Shown: piece by piece, positions 20,301-28,427 of the stretch | Position numbering within the stretch: the first letter of the stretch is position 1 | Layout: every line of letters begins with the position of its first letter | Source of the DNA: an uncultured Alphaproteobacteria bacterium | GTDB taxonomy: Bacteria; Pseudomonadota; Alphaproteobacteria; Rhizobiales; Rhizobiaceae | Assembly (NCBI GenBank): GCA_929200315.1 | Contig: CAKMZB010000009.1 | Coordinates: 1-64,000, forward strand | Reading direction: 5' to 3' | Length of the DNA: 64,000 nucleotides | Notes under the pieces: model-generated | Database searches by the model: none | Told to the model about the DNA's origin: nothing | Seen by the model: the letters and a program-made list of their open reading frames with translations, nothing else | Made by a program: the position numbers and the translations under genes

Positions 20301-20494
20301 CGGATCGCATCCAGCATCGCCTGATAGTCCCCCATCGCATTGGCGATATTGGCGACGTTGTCATTGAAAAAACTGGGAATTTCGCCACACGGGACCGCTT
20401 CCAGATCCGGAACCATGCCGCAGCGCGGCAACTCTTCACTCTTGTAGAAACCCAGATGAACGGGTCGACCCTTGCTGGAAAACCATTTGTTCAC
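17345..20494 (-). CDS. Reductive dehalogenase fused to NAD(P)H/FMN/[2Fe-2S] reductase (BhbA-like)
   Basis: 1049 residues, start GTG 20494 preceded by TAAGGCG. Residues ~370-600 match the RdhA core: IRRLGYSAKA, then ILNPFLGPRLKSGVVTTDLP, then two ferredoxin-type clusters with Cys539, 542, 545, 549 and Cys575, 588, 591, 595. Residues ~730-1049 form a phthalate-dioxygenase-reductase-like module with FMN motif RQYSMCGDP, nucleotide motif GGGIGVTPM, and a plant-type [2Fe-2S] site at Cys998, 1003, 1006, 1034. There is no TAT signal and no RdhB anchor gene, so it is probably cytoplasmic. Known relatives of this layout (BhbA of Comamonas; NpRdhA lacks or separates the reductase) remove halogen from hydroxy-aryl compounds using cobalamin. 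The exact substrate cannot be read. Epoxyqueuosine reductase QueG shares the cobalamin/iron-sulfur fold but is far shorter and lacks the reductase. Confidence 0.85.
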   Translation of the reverse strand: MNKWFSSKGRPVHLGFYKSEELPRCGMVPDLEAVPCGEIPSFFNDNVANIANAMGDYQAMLDAIRDGPVHPILSDVPEDLAERANHLKAFCYFNDASITATCALPAVAKLVEPIKNTRVKALAEALKVSQTKTLAAGIDTIVADLRDHMEKPDAPLPNHSHALVIAIEYGRDPEPNEPGFDWMEGTQALRACLRAAEVASVLASYIRVLGRSARAHSMAATDVNLNRLAVASGFAISRNGEVLNPHLGSRFGLAAVTMDFDIAVDKPLADNVKIRPKPHDPYRKRRYVDGAHPFETLKRVDEPTTYIDEPNVPRVPKRADMFARAQFGDMGRKNQSAATAGKYVLKAAPSSAQRRALGAFTALATGEVAKEKQRLDPTLAAENIKAVSNFLGIDAVGISRCPSWTWYSHDARGGPIDPPHDQAISMIVDQGFETMEGASGDDWISVAQSMRAYLRFALLGGVVANHIRRLGYSAKAHTVIDGEVLQPPLLLLSGLGEVSRIGEVILNPFLGPRLKSGVVTTDLPLAHDKPIDFGLQRFCEGCNKCARECPSGAITVGPKTMFNGYEIWKSDSQKCATYRITTEGGAMCGRCMKTCPWNLEGLFAEAPFRWAAMNIPAVAPALAKLDDRLGRGGLNPVKKWWWDLERGADGHYEPTEKPVNHRDLQPDLVVKPEDQTLAVYPAPLAPPPWPFPFPMNREAGIEAYQAMVTAREYKARLEAGDKSVLHRYEIRGDAPVLPVLIESAEKRAPGITVYTLRDPDGRDLPPWEAGAHLDIVVAPEFLRQYSMCGDPADRSCYQIAVLREDLGRGGSALMHRIFTTGRRIFISKPINHFPLHEDAGKSWFFGGGIGVTPMVAMAHEAAAKGLDFALHYSVKREGDAVFDDLFQSAPWGGHATTHVSTKNRADLSAILAGLSPKDRVYACGPDVYMSAVRDAAVAAGLSEERMHVEYFAVPEQEELESHPFDLHLAKSDVTLHIPADRSATDVLAENGINVDVKCSDGICGVCRCGLVSGEVQHRDFVLSKGQRENSIILCQSRGAKDGETVTIDL

Positions 20495-20664
20495 AGCGCC
20501 TTACCCGCAACCTGCATTGGCGAACCAGCAAAAACAGCCGCCAAGCGCTCCACGCGTTTCGAAATAGGCCCGTTTTCTAGCCAAATAGCCCCGTTGTGTT
20601 GGCAAATGCCCCGCTTGTTTCTCAAAACCATTCTCCCCGCTCGCATAAACCCAAACACTTCCAC

Positions 20665-22017
20665 TCACGTGCCGCAGAATGTTGCCTGCACCCGCTCTTC
20701 CGACAAGGGCGGAGTGGCAAATTCTGCGTGATCGGTGAAGGGCGTCTTCAGCGCTTCATGCAGCCGCTCGAATGGCACCATATCCCCGTTGACGGCCGCG
20801 GTGATAATTTCTTCGACACGATGGTTGCGAGGAATGATCGCCGGGTTCGCCGCCGCCATGATCTGTTGCGCCTCCTCACCAAGGCGGGCGCGCCAATCGG
20901 CACCCCAATCATCATCCGGTACGATGCCGGAATTCAGCGCGCGGAACGTGTTGGTAAAATCGAGGCTGCGCTCTTCCATGATCGTCAGCAGACGGTTGAT
21001 CAGCTCTGCGTCGCCCGCCTGCGCGTCGCCAATTCCAATCTTCGCCAGCATCGCCTTTTTCTGAGCGATGGCGAAGCGGGTGGAGAATGTGTCGACAATC
21101 TCCTGCGCTGCTTCCACCTGCATGACCGGCAGCAGGGCCTGGGCAAATTGCACCAGGTTCCAATGGGCAATGTGAGGTTGGTTGCCGTAGGCATAGCGGC
21201 CGCCTTCATCAATAGATGAGAAGACCCGGTTGAGTGCAAAATCGTCCATGAAGGCGCAGGGACCGTAGTCGATCGTCTCACCGGAAATGGAGACGTTGTC
21301 AGTGTTCATCACGCCGTGGATGAAGCCGATACTCATCCATTTGGCGACCAGCTCCGCCTGTGCGCCAACAACGGCATCGAGCAATCCGGCAGGGCCATCC
21401 GCTTCTGGCCAGAGCCGTTTGATCGCATAGGCCGTGAGGCGCTCCAGGGCGTCTTTGTCTTCGCGAATGGCGAAATATTGAAACGTCCCGACCCGCAGGT
21501 GTGAGCGTGCAACCCGCGTCAGCACCGCGCCGGGGAGCGGAGCTTCGCGGATGATGGTTTCGCCCGTGGCGACGGCGGCGAGCGCGCGGGTCGTCGGCAC
21601 GCCGAGGGCGGCCATGGCTTCGCTGATGAGATATTCCCGCAGCACCGGCCCGATCCAGGCCCGCCCGTCACCCCTGCGGGAGAAAGGCGTTGGGCCGGAG
21701 CCCTTCAGTTGCACATCGTAAATCGTGCCATCAGCTTCAACCTCGCCGAGCAGCAACGCCCGCCCATCCCCAAGCTGCGGCGACCAATTGCCGAATTGCT
21801 GGCCTGCATAGGCCATGGCGATGGGGGTGGAGGTGTCGGCAACAGAATTTCCCGCGAGAACCTGCAACCCCTCGTCGCTGTGGAGTGCGGTAAGGTTGAG
21901 ATGTTCCGCAAACGGAGTGTTGAAAGCGAGCCAGGACGGAGCGGCGACAGGTGTCGGGTCGAGGCGCGCGTGAAAGCGGTCCGGGAGGGAAGCATAGGAG
22001 TTCTGGAAAGCAATCAT
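20665..22017 (-). CDS. selO: Protein adenylyltransferase SelO (YdiU family pseudokinase)
   Basis: 450 residues from ATG 22017 (MIAFQNSYASLPDRF). The frame is open further upstream, but that part reads through repeat sequence and does not match the family. SelO proteins adopt a kinase fold with inverted ATP and transfer AMP to Ser/Thr/Tyr of target proteins in redox control. Visible hallmarks are YAGQQFGNWSPQLGDGRA, the GDGRAWIGPVLREYLISEAM block, and the metal-binding segment HGVMNTDNVSISGETIDYGP. The C-terminus ends TFCGT; a Cys close to the end is typical. About 170 bases separate its stop from the dehalogenase start, so co-transcription with that gene is possible but unproven. Confidence 0.92.
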   Translation of the reverse strand: MIAFQNSYASLPDRFHARLDPTPVAAPSWLAFNTPFAEHLNLTALHSDEGLQVLAGNSVADTSTPIAMAYAGQQFGNWSPQLGDGRALLLGEVEADGTIYDVQLKGSGPTPFSRRGDGRAWIGPVLREYLISEAMAALGVPTTRALAAVATGETIIREAPLPGAVLTRVARSHLRVGTFQYFAIREDKDALERLTAYAIKRLWPEADGPAGLLDAVVGAQAELVAKWMSIGFIHGVMNTDNVSISGETIDYGPCAFMDDFALNRVFSSIDEGGRYAYGNQPHIAHWNLVQFAQALLPVMQVEAAQEIVDTFSTRFAIAQKKAMLAKIGIGDAQAGDAELINRLLTIMEERSLDFTNTFRALNSGIVPDDDWGADWRARLGEEAQQIMAAANPAIIPRNHRVEEIITAAVNGDMVPFERLHEALKTPFTDHAEFATPPLSEERVQATFCGT

Positions 22018-22124
22018 GGGGTGAGTATAAGCGTTCGGGGTTTTGCGCACAGCCCCCCACCCGAAAGGGCCCGCCATTTCGACCTCCCCTCCAGGGAGAG
22101 GTTGGAACGGCATCGGCCGCCACG

Positions 22125-22204
22125 TGTCATTCCCGCGCAGGCGGGAATCCATGTCGACAAGGAGCGCGACATTCAGATGGATCCCCGCCTGCGCGGGGAT
22201 GACA
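22125..22204. repeat. REPIN-like pair of inverted palindromes
   Basis: Two 28-base arms, 22125-22152 and 22177-22204, are inverted copies of each other with two mismatches. Each is itself palindromic around cattcccgc/gcgggaat or atccccgc/gcggggat, and they are separated by 24 bases. Such paired short palindromes in spacers are typical of REP/REPIN families mobilised in trans. It lies between hemC and selO, where it could also fold in the transcript and affect read-through. Confidence 0.8.
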
Positions 22205-22243
22205 CTGCATTTGGGGCATTATTCCAAAAAAGGTCCGCTTACC

Positions 22244-23221
22244 CTAAACCCGGCTCTCCGCAATCAGCGCATCTGCACCTTTGTCCCGCAGGGCCAGCGC
22301 GACCCGGCGACCCAGTTCTCTGGGGTAGCCTGCATCGCCCTCGGCGGTGTTCCGCACCACGGTCTTACCGTCGAGCGACATGACTGCTGCTTCCAGCCGC
22401 ATTGTCTTGCTGGCGATCTCGGCGTGGGCGGCGATGGGGCTGTTGCAGTGGCCGTCGAGAACCCAGAGCACTTCGCGCTCGCACTCGGCGCGGGCACGGG
22501 CATCGGCATCATCGATAAGGGCGAGTTTGGCTCGCGTGTCCCAGTCCCGCGCGGCACATTCCACCGCGACAATACCCTGGCCGACAGCGGGGAGCATTTC
22601 AGCAATCGTAAAGGTGTGGTCGATGCGGTTGGCGGCGTTAACCCGTGCCAATCCGGCGGTGGCGAGGAGGATGGCATCGGCTGGTTCCGTCACACCACCA
22701 CCCGGCAAATCCTGCCCCCTGCCTTCATCAAGCTTGGCGATACGAGTATCTGCCGCACCGCGGAAATGGATCACGTCAATCTGCGGAAAAGTCTCGCGGA
22801 TGAGCGCCCCACGGCGGACGGAATTGGTGCCGACGTGGTAGCCTCTGCCACCATCTTTGCGCAGTTCTTCCAACGTCAAGCCGGGGCGCAGGATTAGACT
22901 ATCAGTGGGGTCATCGCGGGTCAGATACGCGCCGATCACCAGCTCCGGCACTTCCTCATTGCCAGGCATGTCTTTCAAAGAATGCATCGCCGCCTGGCTG
23001 CGGCCGGCGAGGATGTCGGCGCGAATTTCAGCAACGAAAGCACCGCCCTTACCGCCGTGGCGGTCGAGACGGGAAACCTGATCGCGGTCACCACTTGACG
23101 CTGTTTCTGCAAGACCAACCTCAAGCCCCGGCACCACCGCACGCAAGCGGTCCGCGACTTCCCGTGTCTGGGCGAGGGCCATGGTGGAACGGCGTGTTGC
23201 GATGAGAAATTTTGCGTTCAC
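22244..23221 (-). CDS. hemC: Hydroxymethylbilane synthase (porphobilinogen deaminase), divergent
   Basis: 325 residues; GTG start at 23221 overlaps the kynU stop (GTGA). It polymerises four porphobilinogen units into hydroxymethylbilane for tetrapyrrole synthesis in the cytoplasm. The catalytic Asp lies in HSLKDMP and the cofactor-attaching Cys in LDGHCNSPIAAHA. Substrate-binding arginines are visible in ATRRSTMALAQ, SVRRGALIR and FRGAADTRIAKL. Several normally strict motifs are altered: IATRRST for GTRGSP, GGKGGAF for IGGKGLF, and FRGAADTR for IRGNVDTR. It sits in an operon with xylA and kynU instead of other heme genes, so it could be a second, specialised copy. The cofactor and catalytic residues remain, so activity is likely. 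Confidence 0.85.
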   Translation of the reverse strand: MNAKFLIATRRSTMALAQTREVADRLRAVVPGLEVGLAETASSGDRDQVSRLDRHGGKGGAFVAEIRADILAGRSQAAMHSLKDMPGNEEVPELVIGAYLTRDDPTDSLILRPGLTLEELRKDGGRGYHVGTNSVRRGALIRETFPQIDVIHFRGAADTRIAKLDEGRGQDLPGGGVTEPADAILLATAGLARVNAANRIDHTFTIAEMLPAVGQGIVAVECAARDWDTRAKLALIDDADARARAECEREVLWVLDGHCNSPIAAHAEIASKTMRLEAAVMSLDGKTVVRNTAEGDAGYPRELGRRVALALRDKGADALIAESRV

Positions 23222-24420
23222 GTCACCGCCTTGCGGGTCAGAAATTCAGGGCGATTCCACGCCTCGCTCGCCACAATTTCGGCAAGCTCGTCGGCGGCAC
23301 TTAGCACATCGGCGCGGGAATTGTAGAGCGGTGCAAAACCGAAACGCAGAATATCCGGCGCCCGGAAATCACCAACAACACCCCGGGCGATTAAGGCCTG
23401 CATGACGGCGTAACCTTCTGCGTGGTGCAGGGAAATCTGGCTGCCTCTCTTCTGCGGATCGGGGTCACTGGCCAGCTGCAGGTCGGTCTTGTCCAGCACA
23501 CGTTCAACGAAGCCCTGCGACAGCGCGATGGAGCGGGCGCGGATATCCGCCATCTCGACGCCGTCAAAGACATCAAGCGCAGTCTCCAGCGCCGCCATCT
23601 GCACAATAGGCGGGGTGCCGACACGGAAGCGGGAAATGCCCGGGCCGGGGCGGTAGGCCTGCTCAAAGGCAAAGGGCGCGGCGTGACCAAGCCAACCGGC
23701 AAGCACCGGGCGGGCTGTCTCGCAATGGTCTTCCCGTGCATGAATGAAGGCCGGCGCGCCGGGACCACCATTGAGATATTTATAGGTGCAGCCGACAGCA
23801 AAATCCGCCTCACACCCGGCAAGGTCGACCACCACCGCACCCGCGGAATGAGCCAAATCCCAGACCGTCAAAGCGCCAATATCATGGGCAGCCTTTGTCA
23901 ACGCGGCCATGTCATGCATCCGGCCGGAACGGTAATCAACATGGGTAAGCATCAGCACGGCGACATCATCGCCAATACGGTCCGCCACCTCTTCCGGCTC
24001 AACAATCACCAGTTCGTGCCCCTGCCCCAGCGTCTCCAGCAAGGCCTGCGCCATGTAGAGATCGGAGGGGAAGTTGCCGCTATCAGTGAGCACAACTTTG
24101 CGGTCAGGCCGCAGGGAAAGAGCAGCTGCAAGAGCCTGGTAAAGGCGGATCGAGAGTGTTTCGCCAACAAGGGTCGTGCCCTTCGGCGCTCCAATCAGGT
24201 GGCCAATGCGGTCTCCCTGAATGAGCGGCTGGTCCATCCAACCCTCGCCATCAGCACCGCCGGCGTTCCAGCCGCCAATGAGCAGCTTACCCCATTCTTC
24301 CTTGAGCATGGAATCCACCCGCGCACGCGCGGCCTTGGGCAGGGGTCCAAGGGAATTGCCATCGAGATAGGTTACGCCTTCGGGAAGGTCGAAAGCGTCC
24401 AGGGCAAGCGCTTCAAACAT
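23218..24420 (-). CDS. kynU: Kynureninase
   Basis: 400 residues from ATG 24420, which overlaps the xylA stop (ATGTTTGA); the longer open frame upstream is xylA in another frame. It is a PLP-dependent fold-type I enzyme cleaving kynurenine to anthranilate and alanine in tryptophan breakdown. Hallmarks are [13 protein letters not shown], the PLP-pocket Asp in WDLAHSAGA, and the Schiff-base Lys in [16 protein letters not shown]. Also visible are [14 protein letters not shown] and the C-terminal [15 protein letters not shown]. No kynA or kynB is in view. It is co-translated with xylA before it and hemC after it. Confidence 0.95.
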   Translation of the reverse strand: MFEALALDAFDLPEGVTYLDGNSLGPLPKAARARVDSMLKEEWGKLLIGGWNAGGADGEGWMDQPLIQGDRIGHLIGAPKGTTLVGETLSIRLYQALAAALSLRPDRKVVLTDSGNFPSDLYMAQALLETLGQGHELVIVEPEEVADRIGDDVAVLMLTHVDYRSGRMHDMAALTKAAHDIGALTVWDLAHSAGAVVVDLAGCEADFAVGCTYKYLNGGPGAPAFIHAREDHCETARPVLAGWLGHAAPFAFEQAYRPGPGISRFRVGTPPIVQMAALETALDVFDGVEMADIRARSIALSQGFVERVLDKTDLQLASDPDPQKRGSQISLHHAEGYAVMQALIARGVVGDFRAPDILRFGFAPLYNSRADVLSAADELAEIVASEAWNRPEFLTRKAVT

Positions 24421-25735
24421 AGCGATTGACGACGTTTTCAAGCCATTCCTGACGACCGGATTTGGGTTTGGGGTTGACGTCGGCGGCCTCCACCCAGGCC
24501 ACGATTTCAGACAATGTGCGCTTCCCTTCCAGCATCTGTTTGGCACCGCTTTGGTCCCAGCCAGCGTAACGCTCTTCAACAAACCCATCCAGCACGCCGT
24601 CTTCCAGCATGGCATGGGCAGCTTTCAGGCCCCGTGCGCAAACGTCCATGCCGCCGACATGGGCGTGAAGAAGGTCAGAAGCATCAAGGCTCTGGCGCCG
24701 CAGCTTGGCATCAAAATTTGTGCCGCCCGTGGTGAAACCACCACCCTTCAGGATGTGATAATACGCGAGTGCAACTTCCGGCACATTGTTGGGAAACTGG
24801 TCCGTGTCCCAGCCGGACTGCATGTCGTTGCGGTTCATGTCGATGGAGCCGAAAACGCCAAGCGCCTGCGCCAAGGCAATCTCGTGCTCAAAGGAATGAC
24901 CGGCAAGGATCGCATGGCCCTGCTCCAGATTGAGCTTCACTTCGTTTTCAAGGCCGTGGCGCTTCAGGAAGCCGTAGCAGGTGGCAACGTCATAATCATA
25001 TTGGTGCTTGGTGGGTTCCTGCGGCTTTGGTTCCAACAAGATCGCGCCGTTAAAACCGATCTTGTGTTTGTACTCCACCACCATGTTGAGGAAGCGGCCC
25101 AGCTGCGCGTCTTCGCGTGCAAGATCTGTGTTGAGCAGCGTCTCATAGCCCTCACGCCCGCCCCAAAGAACGTAGTTCTCACCGTTCAGGCGATGGGTGG
25201 CATCCATGCAGGTTTTCACCGTAGCCGCACCAAAAGCAAAGACTTCCGGGTCCGGGTTGGTCGCAGCACCCGCCATATAACGGCGGTGGGAGAAGAGGTT
25301 TGCTGTGCCCCAAAGCAGCTTCACGCCGGTGGCTGCCATCTTCTCCTCAAAGAGGTCGACAATCGCATTCAGGTTCGCCGTGTTTTGCGCAAAGCTCTCA
25401 CCTTCCGGGCGCACATCAGCGTCGTGGAAGCAGAAATAGGGCGCGCCGAGGGCGGTGAACATTTCAAACGCAACATCTGCCTTCAATTTGGCAGCTTCCA
25501 TCGGGTCGGCAATCTGGTCCTCAAACCACGGCCGTTCAAAGGTCTGCCCGCCAAACGGATCACCCCCCGGCCAGGCAAAATTGTGCCAATAGCAAACCGC
25601 AAAGCGCAAATGTTCGGCCATGGTCTTGCCGCCGAGAACTTCGTTTGGATCATAATGGCGGAAGGCTAACGCATCCGCGGAGGCATCCGGGTCGTGGGCG
25701 ATGGTGGTGATGTCGCCGAAAAAGCCAGTGCTCAT
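24413..25735 (-). CDS. xylA: Xylose isomerase
   Basis: 440 residues from ATG 25735 with GGGAGA upstream; a longer in-frame start at 25798 is not needed and would exceed the usual ~440. It interconverts D-xylose and D-xylulose using two divalent metals. Visible family blocks are [19 protein letters not shown], the catalytic His in [25 protein letters not shown] and MDAGFH-like/[13 protein letters not shown]. The metal-binding region continues through [18 protein letters not shown] and [19 protein letters not shown]. It is first in the xylA-kynU-hemC chain and divergent from glpD across 152 bases. No xylulokinase or xylose transporter is in the window. Confidence 0.96.
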   Translation of the reverse strand: MSTGFFGDITTIAHDPDASADALAFRHYDPNEVLGGKTMAEHLRFAVCYWHNFAWPGGDPFGGQTFERPWFEDQIADPMEAAKLKADVAFEMFTALGAPYFCFHDADVRPEGESFAQNTANLNAIVDLFEEKMAATGVKLLWGTANLFSHRRYMAGAATNPDPEVFAFGAATVKTCMDATHRLNGENYVLWGGREGYETLLNTDLAREDAQLGRFLNMVVEYKHKIGFNGAILLEPKPQEPTKHQYDYDVATCYGFLKRHGLENEVKLNLEQGHAILAGHSFEHEIALAQALGVFGSIDMNRNDMQSGWDTDQFPNNVPEVALAYYHILKGGGFTTGGTNFDAKLRRQSLDASDLLHAHVGGMDVCARGLKAAHAMLEDGVLDGFVEERYAGWDQSGAKQMLEGKRTLSEIVAWVEAADVNPKPKSGRQEWLENVVNRYV

Positions 25736-25887
25736 GCTAAAATCTCCCTTACAGGTTACCAGATCGCCTGCGGCGTTCTTGAAGCACCTGAGTTGCAAGA
25801 CGGCAACGCATCACGCGCGTTCTACAGTATCGCAACCGGCTTTCCCCCTGCTAAGGGAAGGCAAAGACTGACTGGAACTCTTGTCAC

Positions 25888-27384
25888 ATGACCAAACACG
25901 TGGACGTCTTCATCATCGGAGGCGGGATCAATGGGGTGGGCATTGCCCGTGACGCGGCAGGGCGCGGCTATTCGGTCGCGCTTTGCGAGAAGGAAGATTT
26001 GGCCTCCGGCACCTCCAACTGGTCCTCCAAGCTGGTCCATGGCGGGGTGCGCTATCTGGAGCATTACGAGTTCGGCCTGGTGCGCAAGGCGCTGAAAGAG
26101 CGCGAAGTCCTGTGGGCCGCCGCACCACACATCGTTCGCCCCATGCGCTTTATCCTGCCCCATCACAAGGACTTGCGCCCGGCCTGGCTGCTGCGCCTTG
26201 GTCTATTTCTCTACGACCACATTGGTGGGCGCAAATTGTTGCCTGCCACCAAGACGGTGGATCTGAAAAACGGCCCTTTCGGCAAACCGCTGAAAGCCAT
26301 GTTTACCAAAGGTTTTCAATATTCTGATGCCCAGGTGGATGATGCCCGCCTCGTTGTGCTGAACGCAATGGACGCGCAGACCCAGGGCGCTGAAATCGCA
26401 ACCCATCGCGAAGTCACCAGCGCGCGGCGCGAGGGCGAGCATTGGCACATCGACACCCGCAACGAGGACGGCACGGAGGTCGATTACACGGCCTCCGTCA
26501 TCGTCAACGCTGCCGGGCCGTGGGTCGACATAGTGCTGGGAGAGACTTTCGGGGCCAACGATGCCTCCAACATCCGCCTTGTCAAAGGCAGTCACATCGT
26601 GGTGCCCGCGCTTTTTGAGCACGACAACGCCTATATCTTCCAGAACGCCGACGAGCGCATCATCTTCGCCATTCCCTGGCGCGAGGGCACAACGCTGATT
26701 GGCACAACGGATGAGGATTTTGAGGGTAATCCGCGCGATGCCAAGATCTCGCAGGCCGAGACGGACTACCTTTGTGCAGCGGCAAGCGAATATTTTGAAA
26801 AACCCATCACGCCGGACACGATCGTGTGGACCTATGCAGGTGTGCGTCCGCTTTATGATGACGGCGCAAGCGCAGCGCAGGAAGCCACCCGCGACTACAT
26901 CTTCCGCCGCGACGGCCAAACAGGCGAAGTGCCGCTGCTCAACATTTTTGGCGGCAAGATCACCACCTATCGCGAATTGTCGGAAAAAATGCTGGCGTCC
27001 ATCGAAGACGAGCTAGGCCGCCGAGGTCGCCCGTGGACCTCCCGTGCCCCGCTGCCGGGCGGCGATTTTCCGGTACAGGGTTTCGACCAACTCGTGGCAC
27101 AAACCCAGCGCCGCTACCCGTTCCTGACCGACGAGTTGACCGTGCGGCTGTGCCGAAATTACGGAACCAGGGTCACGCAGGTGCTGGGCAATGCTGAAGC
27201 CGAAAAGCAACTCGGCAAGCATTTTGGCGCCGGGCTCTACGAGGTGGAAGTGCGTTATCTGATGACCAATGAATGGGCGCAGACGGCGACAGATGTGGTT
27301 GAACGCCGCACTAAATTACTGCTGCGCATGACCAAACGACAGATCAACGCGCTGGAGAAGTGGATGGCGGCTGAGAGCGGATGA
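25888..27384 (+). CDS. glpD: Aerobic glycerol-3-phosphate dehydrogenase
   Basis: 498 residues, start ATG 25888. This FAD-dependent, membrane-associated enzyme oxidises sn-glycerol-3-phosphate to DHAP and passes electrons to quinone. The N-terminal dinucleotide motif is IIGGGINGVGIARDAAGRGY, followed by GTSNWSSKLVHGGVRYLEHY. The middle holds NAAGPWVD and the C-terminal FAD contact TYAGVRPLYDDG. Length matches the family (~500). It stands alone here, without glpF or glpK. The 152-base region before it is shared with the divergent xylA. Confidence 0.96.
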   Translation: MTKHVDVFIIGGGINGVGIARDAAGRGYSVALCEKEDLASGTSNWSSKLVHGGVRYLEHYEFGLVRKALKEREVLWAAAPHIVRPMRFILPHHKDLRPAWLLRLGLFLYDHIGGRKLLPATKTVDLKNGPFGKPLKAMFTKGFQYSDAQVDDARLVVLNAMDAQTQGAEIATHREVTSARREGEHWHIDTRNEDGTEVDYTASVIVNAAGPWVDIVLGETFGANDASNIRLVKGSHIVVPALFEHDNAYIFQNADERIIFAIPWREGTTLIGTTDEDFEGNPRDAKISQAETDYLCAAASEYFEKPITPDTIVWTYAGVRPLYDDGASAAQEATRDYIFRRDGQTGEVPLLNIFGGKITTYRELSEKMLASIEDELGRRGRPWTSRAPLPGGDFPVQGFDQLVAQTQRRYPFLTDELTVRLCRNYGTRVTQVLGNAEAEKQLGKHFGAGLYEVEVRYLMTNEWAQTATDVVERRTKLLLRMTKRQINALEKWMAAESG

Positions 27385-27385
27385 G

Positions 27386-27661
27386 GTGGCGGGTTATGCC
27401 TACATCATGGCATCGCAACGCAACGGCACGCTCTATACCGGTGTGACTACAGATATCGCCCAAAGAGCCTATGAGCACCGCGAAGGCCTGCTGCCCGGCT
27501 TCACCTGCAAGCATGGATGCCATCTGCTGGTTTAGTACGAGGAGCATTTCGACATTCGTGACGCCATTCTGCGCGAGAAAAACATCAAGCGATATTATCG
27601 AAAGTGGAAGTTGAACTTGATCGAAGAGATGAATCCCGAATGGCGGGATTTGTTTGAAGAA
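27386..27661 (+). pseudogene. GIY-YIG endonuclease-like protein (YhbQ type), broken
   Basis: Reading from GTG 27386, one base past the glpD stop, gives AGYAYIMASQRNGTLYTGVT and then DIAQRAYEHREGLLPGFTCK. This is the GIY-YIG nuclease domain of small UPF0213/YhbQ-like proteins. The conserved LVWYEE is interrupted by TAG at 27533-27535, where a Trp codon is expected. The frame then resumes with EEHFDIRDAILREKNIKRYYRKWK and NPEWRDLFEE, after which it passes directly into IS5 transposase sequence. It is therefore inactivated both by a nonsense codon and by loss of its natural end. Confidence 0.82.
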
Positions 27662-28050
27662 TTCGGCAGGTGGTCAAGCGTCTATCGCCAGTTCCGGCGC
27701 TGGACGCTGGCTGGCTTGTGAAAGATGGTCCTGGAGGACTTCAATGAAAGTGGCGTTATGCCCAATCAGGTTCAGATGATTGATAGCACGGTGATCCGGA
27801 CGCACCATCTTGCCGCTGGCGCAAAAGGGGGACTCAAAAAGAAGGTTTTGGCCGCTCAAAAGATGGCCCTACGACCAACATCCACGTCATTGCCAACGCT
27901 CACGGATTGCCTGTCAGAGCCGAAATAGCCGACGGTGAAATCTCCGATTTCAAATATCTCTATATGTATTGGTCGACGACGATCTTCCTGCTGCTAGAGT
28001 ATTTCTGGCTGACCGTGACCAATACAGCGATCATATTCGCAAGCGGCGCA
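27662..28050 (+). pseudogene. IS5-family transposase remnant, middle part
   Basis: Immediately after the GIY-YIG frame comes FGRWSSVYRQFRRWTLAGL, then a TGA (27719-27721) where Trp is expected. MVLEDFNESGVMPNQVQMID and STVIRTHHLAAGAKGGLKK follow. After a frameshift near 27850 the second frame gives DGPTTNIHVIANAHGLPVRAE. After another shift near 27960 the third gives VDDDLPAARVFLADRDQYSD. This is the central part of an IS5-type DDE transposase, including the first catalytic Asp (MIDSTVI) and the second (LADR). The C-terminal part is missing before the cupredoxin gene. It cannot be functional. Confidence 0.85.
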
Positions 28051-28079
28051 CATTTGGGTCAGGAGTTCGTCAACATAAC

Positions 28080-28427
28080 CTAGGTCAATTCAATTGTACC
28101 TTTCATGTGGGGATGGAACGCACAAAAGTAGTTTGTATCCATTCCTTCGCTAACGACAACCGATCGGTCGTCGCCCTTAGCGATTTCGCCTGTGTCCCAA
28201 CCACCTTCTGTGGCTGTCGCAGTGTGAGGTGCCAAATCTTCATTGGTCCAGCGAATGGTATCATCGACCTTGACGGTAATATGCATCGGATCAAACTTGA
28301 AGGATTTGATGACAACATCGTGAGTTTTCGGCTCTGCACTGGAAACATTTCCACCGGATATGGCCAGGGCAGCGACCGAAGTCACTGCACCAACCAAAAC
28401 ATCTCTGCGGATGATTTTCGACGCCAT
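28080..28427 (-). CDS. TAT-exported cupredoxin (small blue copper protein)
   Basis: 115 residues; ATG 28427 overlaps the stop of the DUF4142 gene (TAATG). The N-terminus (IIRRDVLVGAVTSVAALA) has a twin-arginine signal form. The mature part is a single plastocyanin/pseudoazurin-like domain with type-1 copper ligands visible as His in APHTATA and Cys, His and Met in YFCAFHPHMKGTI. It probably carries electrons or copper in the periplasm. Its partner is likely the DUF4142 protein encoded upstream in the same transcript, with control by the divergent AraC-type regulator as an inference. Confidence 0.88.
   Translation of the reverse strand: MASKIIRRDVLVGAVTSVAALAISGGNVSSAEPKTHDVVIKSFKFDPMHITVKVDDTIRWTNEDLAPHTATATEGGWDTGEIAKGDDRSVVVSEGMDTNYFCAFHPHMKGTIELT

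Noticed and set aside
17345-20494. Interpretation of the long iron-sulfur protein as epoxyqueuosine reductase QueG
   Set aside because: QueG is about 350-390 residues and has no FMN/[2Fe-2S] reductase; the TTDLPLAHDKPID context and fusion fit RdhA/BhbA.
24421-24615. N-terminal extension of kynureninase to 24615
   Set aside because: It reads xylA coding sequence in another frame; KynU homologues begin at about [13 protein letters not shown].
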